A model generated the notes under the pieces. That model was not told where the DNA came from and did not search any database. It saw only the letters and a list, made by a program, of their open reading frames with translations. A stretch of DNA of 64,000 nucleotides from Manihot esculenta (lineage: Eukaryota > Streptophyta > Magnoliopsida > Malpighiales > Euphorbiaceae), in assembly GCF_001659605.2 (NCBI RefSeq), contig NC_035174.2, positions 24,998,027 to 25,062,026 of the forward strand, read 5' to 3'. Positions 1-10,754 of this stretch are shown here, one piece after another (within the stretch, counting starts at the first letter, position 1; each line of letters starts with the position of its first letter). A program made the position numbers and the translations under genes.

Positions 1-2
1 AA

Positions 3-1076
3 TTATTGAAGAAAATAATAAATGAACAAAGTATGTCTCCAAAAACTAGTACTTCAGGAGGAATAAAAATAGAAGAACCTAGTACTAGTAAAGACAAAGG
101 TAAGATAACTGTTTTAACCGAATATAATGACACCTCCTCTTCTTCAGATGATGAAACTATATACAATCCCTTGGAAGCATCAGACTCTGACCAAGATGAT
201 AGTAAAATTCCTATAAATACCATAGAAAGACAGCAGTATCATAGGCCAGATGATTTAAAAATTTTAGATAGAAAACAAAAACAATACAATGCAAAAAATA
301 TTTATGAATGGAACATAGATGATTTATCAGAAATAGAAATAATACAAATAACCAAAGAAATGGTCATTGTAGGAAATATTTACAAACAAAGAGTTGGTAT
401 TACTGAAAGAGATGCAGCTGAAAATATAATATTAGGTTTTACAGGAGAACTTAGGACATGGTGGGACAAATTGTTAAGTAATGAAATAAAAAATAATATA
501 TTAAATGCAAGAAGGATAGATAGTACTACTGGAGAACCAGTTATTGACCCATCTACAGGTCAACCACAATCATTTACCTTAGCATACTTAGTTTACAATA
601 TTATATCACATTTCATAGGAGATTTAGATTTATACACAGAAAGAAATTGTGAAATATTACAAAATCTTAAATGTAGAAAATTTCAGATGGTATAAGGACA
701 ATTTTTTAAAACATGTTTATGCTTTAGCAGACCCCAATGCATACCATTGGAAAGAAAAATTCTTAACAGGATTACCTAGGTTATTTTCTACAAAAGTTAA
801 AGAAACAATTGAACAGAAATTTGGACATATTTCTTATGATGATTTAACATATGGAGACCTAATAACATGTGTAAACTTAACAGGCATACGATTATGCAGA
901 GATATGAAATTACAATAAAAATTAAAAATGAAAATAGACAATCTAAAAAAGAACTAGATAATTGGTGTGAACAATTCGGTTTTGGAACAATAAAGAAACA
1001 TAAACAAAGGAAATATAAACCATTTAGAACAGACAAAATTTATAGAAAATATAATTATAAAAAAAAAACAATATGA
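3..1076 (+). pseudogene. Pararetroviral coat protein region, frameshifted
   Basis: The frame is open from the left edge to the stop at 693-695, so the true start lies outside the window. It begins with an acidic, Ser-rich stretch (about residues 15-60) typical of caulimovirid coat-protein N-termini. A conserved block around 435-480 (GFTGELRTWW) follows. Homology then moves to another frame (649-918; motifs YHWKEKFLTGLP and YGDLI) and back again (867-1076; LDNWCEQFG then a Lys/Arg-rich tail). At least two indels therefore break it. In the family this protein forms the icosahedral capsid, and the basic tail binds nucleic acid. Assignment as coat protein is firm; it cannot be made as one protein here. 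Confidence 0.75.
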
Positions 1077-1113
1077 TAAACAAATAAATAAAAAACCTTT
1101 CAAAAGAAAATAA

Positions 1114-2481
1114 TTCAAAAAATATAATAACTATAATAGAACAAATAGTAATAACTTTAAGAGAAAAAACAAAGAACATATAACTTGTTATTTATGTAAC
1201 AATAAAGGATATTATGCAAAAGAGTGTCCTGCAAGGAAGAAAATACACGAATTAGGCTTAGAATTAAAAATTGATAACATTGAACAATTATTAGAAAAAA
1301 TTGATCAAATTAAATTATCTTCCTCAAAATTAGAAGATGACTATAGTAGTGACAATTCATCAGAAACAATGGGAAGTGCAGAAAGTAACCATGATTGTCA
1401 AGGGGAAATTTGTAATTGTAATAACAAGATAAATGTTCTAACAGAATATCATCAAGTATTAGAACAAATAGAACAAGTACAAGACTCTAATATAAAAAGA
1501 AAATTCTTCAAAAAATTAACAAAATTAATTAATGAAGAAATAAAACAAGAAACTGAACCACCAACTAAGTTCGAAGACATTGAACAAATGTTCAAGAACA
1601 AAAAATCAGTAACAGCGATTTCTTCCATAGATTTACAATCAGAAATAAAACAATTAAAATTAGAAGTAAGACAATTAAAATTAAGGTGTGATTATCTAGA
1701 ACAAAATCAAAACATAAAACAAAATCTAGATATAGGACAAAGTTCTGGAAAAGAAAATATAAACATAGAACAAAACCCAGAAAAAATAGATTCAGATAAT
1801 GAAAGTGATAAATATTTAAAATTTAATGACATTACTAGAAATAGATACCAAAAATGGTATGTAAAAATTATGTTAACAATTAAAGATTTTAAATTAGAAA
1901 CCATAGCTATGTTAGATTCAGGAGCAAACATGAATTGTATAGACCAAGGTATCATACCAAGTAAATATTTTCATAAAACAAAACAGACCTTATCAGCAGC
2001 AAATTCTACAAAAGTAAAAATAGATTATAAAATCCCAAGTGCACATATATGTAATAATGATATTTGTTTTAAAACTAGTTTTATGCTAATTAAAAACCTT
2101 AATACTCAAATTATATTAGGAAATCCATTTTTACAAATGTTATATCCATTTAAAGTTACACAATTAGGATTAGAAACTCATGTATTAGGACAAGATATCA
2201 TATTTAAATTTATATCACCAATTAATTACCATGATGTAAATTCATTTCAAAACAAAAACATAAGTAAAATAAATAATTTAGAAAATCAAATTAAATTTTT
2301 AAAAGAAGATTTACAATCTGTAAAAATAGAAGAACAATTAGAAAAACCAAATATTCAACAACAGATAAAAGAAATCCAAGACAAATTTGAAATGGATTTA
2401 TGTTCAGATTTACCAACTGCTTTCTGGAATAGAAAACAACATATAGTTACATTACCATACGAACCAGACTTTAAAGAATAA
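1114..2481 (+). pseudogene. Zinc-finger and retropepsin part of the pararetroviral polyprotein
   Basis: This frame opens after a TAA at 1111-1113 and runs to a premature TAA at 2479-2481. A knuckle at 1186-1230 reads CYLCNNKGYYAKEC: a C-x2-C-x4-H-x4-C finger whose His position is Tyr. A long Lys/Glu-rich, probably coiled-coil linker follows (about 1430-1800). The aspartic protease comes next, with active-site Asp-Ser-Gly at 1915-1923 and the second conserved block ILGNPFLQ near 2117. This protease releases capsid protein and RT from the polyprotein in the family. It is shifted in frame relative to the upstream coat-protein pieces. Confidence 0.8.
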
Positions 2482-3792
2482 AATATTCCTACTAAAACCA
2501 GACCTATTCAGATGAACCAAGACATGTTAGAATTTTGTAAAAAAGAAATACAAGATTTATTAGATAAAAAACTAATTAGACCTAGTAAATCACCATGGTC
2601 TTGTGCGGCCTTTTATGTGATAAAAAATGCAGAAATTGAAAGAGGGGCACCTAGACTAGTCATCAACTACAAACCTTTAAATAAAGTGTTACAATGGATT
2701 AGATACCCTATACCAAATAAACAAGACGTATTAAATAGGTTATACAAAGCACAAATATTTTCAAAATTTGACATGAAGTCAGGTTTCTGGCAAATTCAAA
2801 TAGCTGAACAAGATAAATACAAAACTGCTTTTACAGTACCATTTGGACAATATGAATAGAATATTATGCCTTTTGGGCTCAAAAATGCACCAAGTGAATT
2901 TCAAAAGATAATGAATGATATGTTTAATCCATATGAATTTATAATTACATATATTGATGATGTCTTAATTTTTAGTCAAAATATAGATCAACATATTAGA
3001 CATTTAAACATATTTTATAAAGCAGTAAAAAGAAATGGCTTAGTTTTATCAAAACCAAAAATGAAATTATTTCAAACAAAAATTAGATTCTTAGGACATG
3101 AAATATATCAGAATACCATAGTACAAATACAGAGAAGTATAGAGTTTGCCGACAAATTTCCAGACATAATTAAGGATAAAAATCAATTACAAAGATTTTT
3201 AGGATCTTTAAATTATATAGCGGATTTCCTACCAAATTTAAGAATATTATGCAAACCTTTATATAATAGACTAAAGAAGAACCCCAAACCATGGACAGAA
3301 GAACACACCAAAATAATAAAAGAAATAAAAAAGCATGTAAAGACTTTACCTTGTTTGAATATCTGTAATCCAATTATTCCAAAAATTGTAGAAACAGATG
3401 CCTCTGACCAAGGTTTTGGAGGCATATTAAAACAAAATATAAATAATAAAGACCATATTATAAGATATTATTCAGGCATTTGGAATCCAACTCAAGAGAA
3501 ATATTCCACAATTAAAAAAGAAATTTTAGCCATTGTTTTATGTGTAACCAAATTTCAAAGTGATCTTTTAAATCAGAAATTTACCATTCGGGTCGACTGT
3601 AAAGCTGCAAAAGATGTATTAACAAAGGATGTAAAAAATTTAGCAGCTAAACATATTTTTGCCAGATGGCAAGCATTTTTATCTATTTTTGATTTTGAAA
3701 TTATTCATATTAAAGGAGCTGATAATTCCATTGCTGATTTCCTAACCAGAGAATTTTTGCAGGGCCATGACAGACAAAGGCAAGGAAGTTGA
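2482..3792 (+). pseudogene. Pararetroviral reverse transcriptase and RNase H, one internal stop
   Basis: Reverse-transcriptase blocks appear in order: RLVINYKPLN (about 2660), FSKFDMKSGFWQI (about 2761), MPFGLKNAP (2866 on) and the catalytic YIDD at 2950-2961. RNase H follows with its first Asp at 3397-3399 (ETDAS), a second conserved region near 3480-3530 and a late Asp in GADNSIADFLTRE (about 3716-3750). The domain copies the terminally redundant pregenomic RNA into DNA. The frame is shared with the protease part but is cut by stops at 2479-2481 and 2857-2859. All catalytic motifs are still readable. The stop at 3790-3792 overlaps the downstream ORF start by 26 nt. Confidence 0.88.
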
Positions 3793-5161
3793 AAAGATCT
3801 CTTTGAGATCAAAAACCAATATTTCTCAAACAAATTCGACCAAATTGCAACTATTTACTTCAGGGCATAGCTCTATACAAAGTCTTACATCTGGACAAAA
3901 TATCACAGGACGGCTTGCTGCTCCTAGACCATTGTATACAAATACTACTAGTATTATTAATAGACCTATTGGTCATATTTCTAGTGCCTTAATTACACAA
4001 CCAAATTATCCTCGGCCCAGATCTCCAAGACCATATTTTACCTCATTAAATAAATTTAGTTCTTTACAAGCCGAACCAATTCCCCCATCTACTTTCAAAC
4101 AAGTAGTAACTGGACCAGTTTCACCAAGTCCAATAGCTTCTGCAAGCTCACCATCTCTAAGCCAAATAGACCAAACCCAATATACATATAAAGATGCTGA
4201 AGACCTTGTAATTACAATAGAACCAGAATATTGGGCCCAAAATCCCAATTTGAATATTTACCAACTTTGTGAATCCATTTTTCCAAAAACCCATTATTAT
4301 CTCCCAGATAATTTTCAAAAATCCCAACCATATTATGAGGCCATATTAGTTCATACCAATTCTATTCTCATTCAAAATAATTATGACCCAAAGAACCATA
4401 CCAAACTAAGATATTGCAAAGTCAGACTTTTAAAAGTATAGACTCTGACCGAATGGGGACAAGAGCCCCATCGAACCAAAGATTTTACTTTGACTAATGG
4501 ACAAAATGCTAAGTATAATTACTATGATTATCAGATAGCTTGGGAAAGAACTTTTTTCAAGCAAAATGACCAATTATCTATTTCATTCTTTTTCTATATA
4601 TCTGACACTTTCACCTATCCAATACCATATTGGTTTCACCAATGGTGGAATAAATTTGGAATAATTGAAACCATCATTCCTGACCACATTAAGCTTGCAC
4701 AGACTCAGTTCTTTGAAAACAATAAATTACCAGACACTATCATTTGTTCTCCAAAATGGCTTATATATTCTCATTACTTTCATATACCATGGATCCTTAT
4801 GATTGAATACCAAATTAAGGATCAAACCTTTGATAATTTTCAAGTTCCTGTGTTAGTCCGCAAATATAAAATCAAATGGTGGGCTAAAACTGACTAAGAA
4901 GCCTGTGGCCCAAAAGTAGTAGACCAATTTTTTATAAACTACCCCCAATATTGCAAAGTTCCAAACCCATCTGCAATTACCAAACAAGAGACCTTTTTAG
5001 CCCGTAAAAAACAAATTATGGTTCAAATGGCAGCATGCACCTCAGAACAAGAATATGAAAAATTACTTGAAGAATTACAAGAAACCAGAAGCTCTTCTGT
5101 ATCACCATCCCCAGCAGATTTGGCAGACGACAATGATGATTTTTTCACACAAGAAATATAG
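3767..5161 (+). pseudogene. Second pararetroviral ORF, unknown function, two internal stops
   Basis: An ATG at 3767 lies inside the end of the RNase H frame, and one frame then runs for about 465 codons to TAG at 5159-5161. It is interrupted only by TAG at 4439-4441 and TAA at 4895-4897. The N-terminal third is rich in Ser, Pro and Thr. The middle has a well-conserved-looking aromatic block (PIPYWFHQWWNKFG, about 4618-4660). The C-terminus is Glu-rich and ends in an acidic DDNDDFF stretch. I do not know its function. Position and overlap match the ORF2 of florendoviruses, for which no role is established as far as I know. A transactivator or accessory role is speculation. Confidence 0.6.
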
Positions 5162-5261
5162 GACCCACTCAAACAGACAAAGCAAAAGATGACAACATGA
5201 CCGACAAACTTAAATGGTGGGACCTATGGCGCATTACAGACAAAGAGAAGAAAAGGACAAA

Positions 5262-5392
5262 AAAGATGACGGAAGCAATGACGCAACATGCAGACAAGTG
5301 GCCGACATACATAGTTACCAAACAGTACAAAACAGTAACGGACCGCTCAATTCCATTGAAGAAAATTTTGACGTCCGCAGCCTATAAAAAGG
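5262..5392 (+). promoter_or_regulatory. Pregenomic-type promoter with TGACG motifs and TATA box
   Basis: Two TGACG motifs sit 12 bp apart at 5267-5271 and 5279-5283, the arrangement of the as-1 element bound by TGA bZIP factors in caulimovirid promoters. A third TGACG is at 5369-5373, next to TATAAAAA at 5383-5390. The as-1-like pair is about 100 bp upstream of the TATA box, further than in the best-known caulimovirus promoter. Position after the last ORF is as expected for the pregenomic RNA promoter. Activity in this old copy is unknown. Confidence 0.6.
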
Positions 5393-5822
5393 AGATTTCC
5401 AGACCATTGAGGACACACCGAAATTTCACCAAGAAATTCTCTCTCAAATCTCTTTATGTATTCAATGCTTAGCTTAGTTTTATTTTCAACAAGTTGTAAG
5501 GAGTCTATGGTTTACTACAACCAAGACGTAGCAGTTATTGTATAAGTATTTTGTATTTACACAGTAAGTCCTTTGTATTTGTATTCTGTATTCAATAATA
5601 TTATACAATTGTTACAAAGTAAGTCCGTGTTGACGGCAATCTCTTCTCTCTCACTACGATTATCATTCTGAGTTAATTCTGGAAATCCAGGTTAACAGTG
5701 CAGGAACCCTAACCATACTAAAACAATTGCATTCATGATAAGTATGCTCTGTGGTTGCGGTTTATACCGATCTGCCACATCAGAAAGTGTGTTGTTCATT
5801 TGCAATAATTAATTGTTAAGAA
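5393..5822 (+). other. Putative pregenomic leader / non-coding
   Basis: This lies downstream of the TATA box, with a CT-rich start (about 5430-5460) and short direct repeats of TTTGTATTT with CAGTAAGTCC-like and AAAGTAAGTCC-like words (5550-5630). No tRNA-Met primer-binding sequence was recognised. I see no coding signal before 5823. Confidence 0.35.
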
Positions 5823-6179
5823 ATGTTTATTGTTTTATTTGATATTATTGAACTAGAAAATGGTTATATTCTTAAATATTATATGTCAACAAGAACTGAC
5901 TATCTTATTGCTTATTATTTTTATGAATATATCAATTAAATTATTATCATGAGATTTATAATATCTGCATTAGAACAGTTAAGTTTAATTGATTTAACAA
6001 ATAAAGGTGAAGTAGAAATTTTTAGACATTGTTTAGTACGACAAGGAACACATATGTATGAATGGCATACCACAAACCATAACAATTTTTGTGATTGTAG
6101 AGAAACACAAAGAACTTTAGATTTATTTAATTGCATTATAGCCTACTTAGATCAATTACTAAGAAACAATAATTTTTAA
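5823..6179 (+). pseudogene. Unrecognised small Cys/His-containing reading frame with one stop
   Basis: Two stretches share one frame: 5823-5939 and 5949-6179, divided only by TAA at 5937-5939. Together they give 118 codons. The first part is rich in Ile and Tyr (IELENGYILKYYMSTRTDYL). The second has a helix-like start, then a cluster FRHC...H...H...H...CDC that could bind a metal, and a Leu-rich end. I do not recognise the family. It lies just after the leader of the pararetrovirus and has similar AT-rich codon use. It could be a small viral ORF of a following genome unit, a fragment of another repeat, or chance. Confidence 0.3.
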
Positions 6180-7240
6180 ATAAATTAATTAATGGATAAA
6201 CAATACAAAAATAGTAAATGCATGTGTATAAATTGCATATTAAATGATATATTAATTAAATCATTTTAAATAATAACTCAATAAAAAATAAATTTAATTT
6301 TTATAATTTTAAATATTTATATTAATTTATTTATTTATTATTAATTATTTAATTTACAGAATAATTTTATTCTATAATTTTAAATAACAATTTAATAAAA
6401 AATAAATTTAATTTTTATAATTTTAAATATTCGTATTAATTAATTATATATATGTAATGCATTTTTTTTTAATTTTATTTCTATCTCCACTTCAATATTT
6501 TATTCTAAAAATAATAACTTCATGCTCCTTGAGCTGCTGTGCATTTTAAATGCATTATCTTTTATTGATGTCAGGTTTTATTTGGCCATTTTTGAAAACG
6601 TGATGGTAATTTAGCTAAACTTTTTAAAATGGTTTTATTTATTCCTCCACATATAATTGGTTGGGAATTTTAAACTTATTGTCTTAGATGAATAAATTAG
6701 GTTAATTGATTAAAAAAAAGGTTAAACTTCTTTAAAATTTGGATGAATTGGTCCATAATTTCGTAAAAATTAAAATGTGAGAATTTTAGTGGAAATATCA
6801 TATATAATATTTTATTATTTTTTAAATAAAAATTAATTTTATATATGAACATAATATTATCTTTCATTTAACCATACTCAATAATTAAATATATACTCTA
6901 TATTTTTAATAATAGATGTATTATATTTTACAAAAATAATTAGGAAGATTTTATAATAGATAAATTATTTAAATCAAATTAAATATTATTAATAAAGTTG
7001 GATATAATAAGGAGAATATACATCAATTCTTTAACTAGATTTATTATTCAGAAAATATTTATAACATAAAATTATGTATAAAAATTTAAAATAATAACAT
7101 ATATAAAATTATTAAAAAGAATATATCTATTCTAAAATTTTCATAACTACTATTATAAAATAAAATATATCTACTGTTAAAACGTGTATATTGTATATTT
7201 AACAATTAGATTATTTGTATTAGATTAAAATATATTACTT
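6180..7240. other. AT-rich non-coding DNA with a local duplication
   Basis: No coding signal. A block of about 60 bp (AATAAAAAATAAATTTAATT and following) occurs near 6279-6335 and again near 6392-6450, so a local duplication is present. The rest is low-complexity A/T. Confidence 0.5.
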
Positions 7241-7254
7241 AATGATGTTATTGA

Positions 7255-7740
7255 GATTAGATTGATGACGTGGTTGGAATAGAGTTATACTGTGATTGGT
7301 TAGAATGTGCAAGGAAGAGAATGTGAGGTGATGATGAATGTTTCCAGTAGCCACTCTGACGCTTAAGTCAATGTTTTGAAGAGTATAGAGAAAATACACT
7401 TAAGTCAGTATCTTGAAGAGTATAGGGAAAATGATGAATTGCTTAGGGTTTTACTGTTAGAAAATACAATACCTTTGTATCTGTGGTTTCTTTCCTTTTA
7501 TACTCTAAGAAAATGGAGATAAATATGATATTTTTCAATTATCTGGCTGTAATATGGCTGGTTCTCTGATAAGGGATATCGTCAATTAATAAGTTGGTAA
7601 TCCCGCTATTACAGACGTAATAGAGATACGTTGGGTTATGCCAGATAACGGTAACTTCGCGCTGAGACTTACCTTACCGAGGGAAGGATGAGCCTTGATG
7701 AGCATCCAGAATATTTGTGATGAAGGGATATTACATTGAC
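7255..7740. repeat. LTR-like fragment, related to 61829-62060
   Basis: It shares words with the right-hand copy in the same order: ATAGAGTT..TGTGATTGGT, AAGAGAATGTGAGGTG, GAATTGCTTAG and ATACCTTTGT. A segment of about 36 bp containing CTTAAGTCA..TTGAAGAGTATAG is repeated at about 7361-7430. It resembles the leader or LTR of a gypsy element, possibly Tat-like, but no ends were identified. Confidence 0.45.
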
Positions 7741-7746
7741 AAACCA

Positions 7747-8512
7747 TGCACTGAAAGATTAAGTCAAATCACTTTTGACATGTTACTAAACAATATTCTT
7801 GATTTTCAAATTAATTAATTAATTAATTATATTTGTTATCAATGTATGTGGAATTTAATAGGACACACATAAAAAATTGTATGAGAAAATAAAATAGAAA
7901 ATTAAATCAAGTAGGATTTAATTGCATATAAATTGATATTAGGATAAAATTATAATTTAAAAAAATTATGATTTTGATCTAATTAATTAAGTTTGAGACT
8001 TAATTAAAATTATTTAAGAATTATATGGTTTGTTTATTAAAATTCTAGATTACAGTTGTAATTTATTTATTTAATTGATTAAATAAATAAATAATTGGTA
8101 TTATATTGAAATCCTAGGGTTTTAGTATAAAAGGGCATATGAGAATCTATGCCTCTCTTGACAGAAACTTTTTGAAAGCCTCTAGAATTTTTGTAGGAAA
8201 GGCAGAGAGTTAGTACTCAACCTCTCCCCTTCTCGATTCTTTAGAACTGTTCTAAGGTTTTTCGATTGCTATTCTGTGTAGATATTGTTAGAAACTAGAC
8301 ATTTGAATGGTTTGTGTTTTGCAACAATCCAATCAAAGCGAACGATCTCGTGTCTTGCTGAAATAAAAGGTATTTATTTTACCTTTAAATATTATTTGCT
8401 AAAATAAAAGGTATTTATTTTCTCTTTAAATATTATTACTTTATTCGTTTAAACGTGATCTATGTTAGTGAAAATTTTTATTTTTCCATTTCTTCTGCTA
8501 CGTTTAATCCCA
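7747..8512 (+). repeat. C1 5' LTR, truncated at its left end
   Basis: It aligns with 11611-12326: TGCA.TGAAA..TTAAGT, then TTACTAAACAA against TTGCTAAACAA, then long AT-rich tracts and a shared GACAGAAA/GAGCCTCTA-type region. A TATA-like TATAAAAGGGC lies at about 8127. The matching first ~850 bp of the 3' LTR are missing here. Confidence 0.6.
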
Positions 8513-8526
8513 TTGAAACCCAAAAG

Positions 8527-8538
8527 TAGTATCAAAGT
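8527..8538 (+). promoter_or_regulatory. Degenerate tRNA-Met primer-binding site of C1
   Basis: TAGTATCAAAGT matches the usual plant TGGTATCAGAGC at 9 of 12 bases and lies just inside the 5' LTR. Confidence 0.45.
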
Positions 8539-8959
8539 CCCATTTAAACGATTAAAGTGTAATAAATGATTATGTTTATTATTGGATTAATTGGATTAAA
8601 TTTTGTGTGCTTAAAAAATTTGGTGTTCTTTGAAATGTTTTTTAGATTTATTGTCTCAAAAATTACTTGATTTGGAATTAAAAATTATTTTGAGTTCTTT
8701 AATAAGGATAATTTTTATTAGAAATTAAAATAATTTTTATTTTTATTAAAATAATTTTAAAAAAAGGTCTTATGAACAATGTTCACGAAGAACACCGTTG
8801 CAACTACTTGCAGCAGGCAAAGCAGAGAGTGTCTCTGCTGTCAACGAGGAGTGACTGGTCCTTCAGCTGTCGCGAGCTAGTCGGTATTGCTGCCTAGACC
8901 GCAGCGGCTGTGAGGAGATCGTGGAGGTTGTTGTGCGGAAGTCTATGATGAGTCTTGCA

Positions 8960-10640
8960 GACTTACTTCTATCCCATTAGGGATATACTTTACAAACTAT
9001 GATATACATTTTTAATAGAGTTCCATTCAAATCTATTGATAAGACAACAAAAAGTCAGTCTAATCACACATTTAAGGTTTGGGGATGTGATGTGAAGTGT
9101 CTGGTATCTGATAAGTTGCGAGCTAAGTTAGATAAAAGTAAGTTTATGGGATATTCAAAAGAAATTATTGGATATTATTTCTATTATTCCATTGAAAAAA
9201 ATTGTTTGTCTCAAAACACACTCTCTAGAAAAATATTTCTTTTGAAAGAAGCAGTGGGAGTCAGATAGAATTTGAAGAAGTTCAAGAATTACATACAGAC
9301 ATCCAAATGGAACTAGAACCAGAGACTGTAACGTCTACTATGAAAACACAAGTTAAAATACTATCGCAAAGATCTATTAAGATAAATCGTGCTCCAATAA
9401 GATTAGACCATTAGACCTTTAGTGGAGGTTTATAATGATGTTTCACTCATACTTGATGAACCTAACAACTATGAAGAAGCAATGTTTAAAATTGATTTTT
9501 CTAATTGGCTTGAAGCAAAGAAATTTAAAATGGATTCTATGTATGTTGACCAAGTTGGACTTCGGTTGATGCACCTGAAGGAACAAAACTTATCAGGTGC
9601 AAGTGATTTTTTAAGAGAAAAACTGACATGAATGGCAATGTACAGATGCGCAAAGGCAGACTAGTTAAAAGTTACAGACAAAGATAAGATGTTGACTTTG
9701 ATGAAACCATTTCACCAACGGCTATACTTAAATTTATAAAGATTTTACTTGCAAAAGCAGCATACTATAATTATGAAATTTAGCAAATGAATGTTAAAAC
9801 AACTTTCCTAAATGGAAATCTTTTTTGAGGATGTGTACATGACACTACTTGAAAGTTTTGAATCCAAGAAATCTTCTAATGAGGTATGCAAATTGCAAAG
9901 ATCGATTTATGAACTTCAACAAACTTTGTAAAGTTGGAACATTCATTTTGACGAAATAGTCAAACGGTTTGATTTTGTTAAAAGCATGGATGAACCCTGT
10001 GTATACAAAAAGGTTAGTGGGAGTGGAGTTACATTTCTTATTTTATATATAGATGACATATAAATAATAAAAATTGATATTCTATTACTATAATCTATAA
10101 AGATTTGGTTGTCCAAAAATTTCTTTATGAAGAATTTAGAAAAAGCAATTAAAATCTATAGAGATAGATCTAAAAGGGTGCTTGCTTATCCAATTCCACT
10201 CACATTAACAAAATGCTAAAACAGTTTAGCATAGAGAACTCTAAGAAAGGATTCCTGGCTATGTCACTTGAAAGAAATAATAAGCTCAAAGTTCGTAGAT
10301 ATTTAGATGCGAATTTTTAATAAGATTTTAATGATAACAAATTTTAATATGGTTATAATTTTACTCTAAACGGTGGAGCAGTGAGTTGGAAAGATTCTAA
10401 ACTAGAGATTATTGCAGATTTTATAACAAAAGTTAAGTATATTTCTGTGTCATAAGTATCAAAGTAGACAGTTTTGGATCCAAACATTGTTAATCTAGTT
10501 ATAATAAACCGTGATAACAATAGAGTCATTGCATAAGTAAAAAAAAATCTAGGTATCATTAAAAATCCAAGTATGTACTTAAATGATTCCAAATGATTAG
10601 AGAGATAATTGAAAGGAAATGTATGGAGATAAAGCGAGTT
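8960..10640 (+). pseudogene. Copia pol remnants: integrase C-part, RT, RNase H
   Basis: Integrase end at about 8999-9265: YIFNRVPFKS, FKVWGCD and KFMGYSKEIIGYYFYY match the copia post-core region. RT follows in several frames from 9420: DEPNNYEEAM, FDETISPTA, QMNVKTTFLNG, IYELQQT and YIDDI at about 10045-10060. RNase H remnants lie near 10370-10560 (GGAVSWKDSK, then a degenerate RDNNRVIA). Many stops and frameshifts; gag is not recognisable. These enzymes would have produced and inserted cDNA; nothing here can now be translated. Confidence 0.75.
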
Positions 10641-10741
10641 CCACTAATGAAAATCTTAAAGATATTCTTATTAAGACATTGTTCCTGTATAAACATAATT
10701 ACCGTATTTATATTTATGTGATAAGTCATGTTTGCTTTAGT

Positions 10742-10754
10742 GCAAGTAAGAAAT
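10742..10754 (+). promoter_or_regulatory. Degenerate polypurine tract of C1
   Basis: GCAAGTAAGAAAT directly precedes the LTR start TGTTAG, where intact copia elements have a similar purine-rich tract. Confidence 0.5.

Larger units (their letters stand above)
1..5460 (+). mobile_element. Decayed endogenous pararetrovirus (Caulimoviridae, florendovirus-like)
   Basis: The order coat protein, CCHC-like finger, aspartic protease, reverse transcriptase, RNase H, then a separate second ORF and a TATA promoter is that of a plant pararetrovirus. No integrase or LTR is visible, which argues against a gypsy element. A two-ORF layout with an unassigned ORF2 after RNase H fits florendoviruses as I know them; the genus is an inference. 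The copy is AT-rich, carries at least three frameshifts and four premature stops, and enters from the left edge, so any movement-protein part lies outside. It looks like an old, non-functional integration. Confidence 0.85.

Noticed and set aside
5949..6179. Geminivirus transcriptional-activator-like protein, suggested by the Cys/His cluster
   Set aside because: Order and spacing of Cys and His do not fit, and no other geminivirus-like sequence is nearby.
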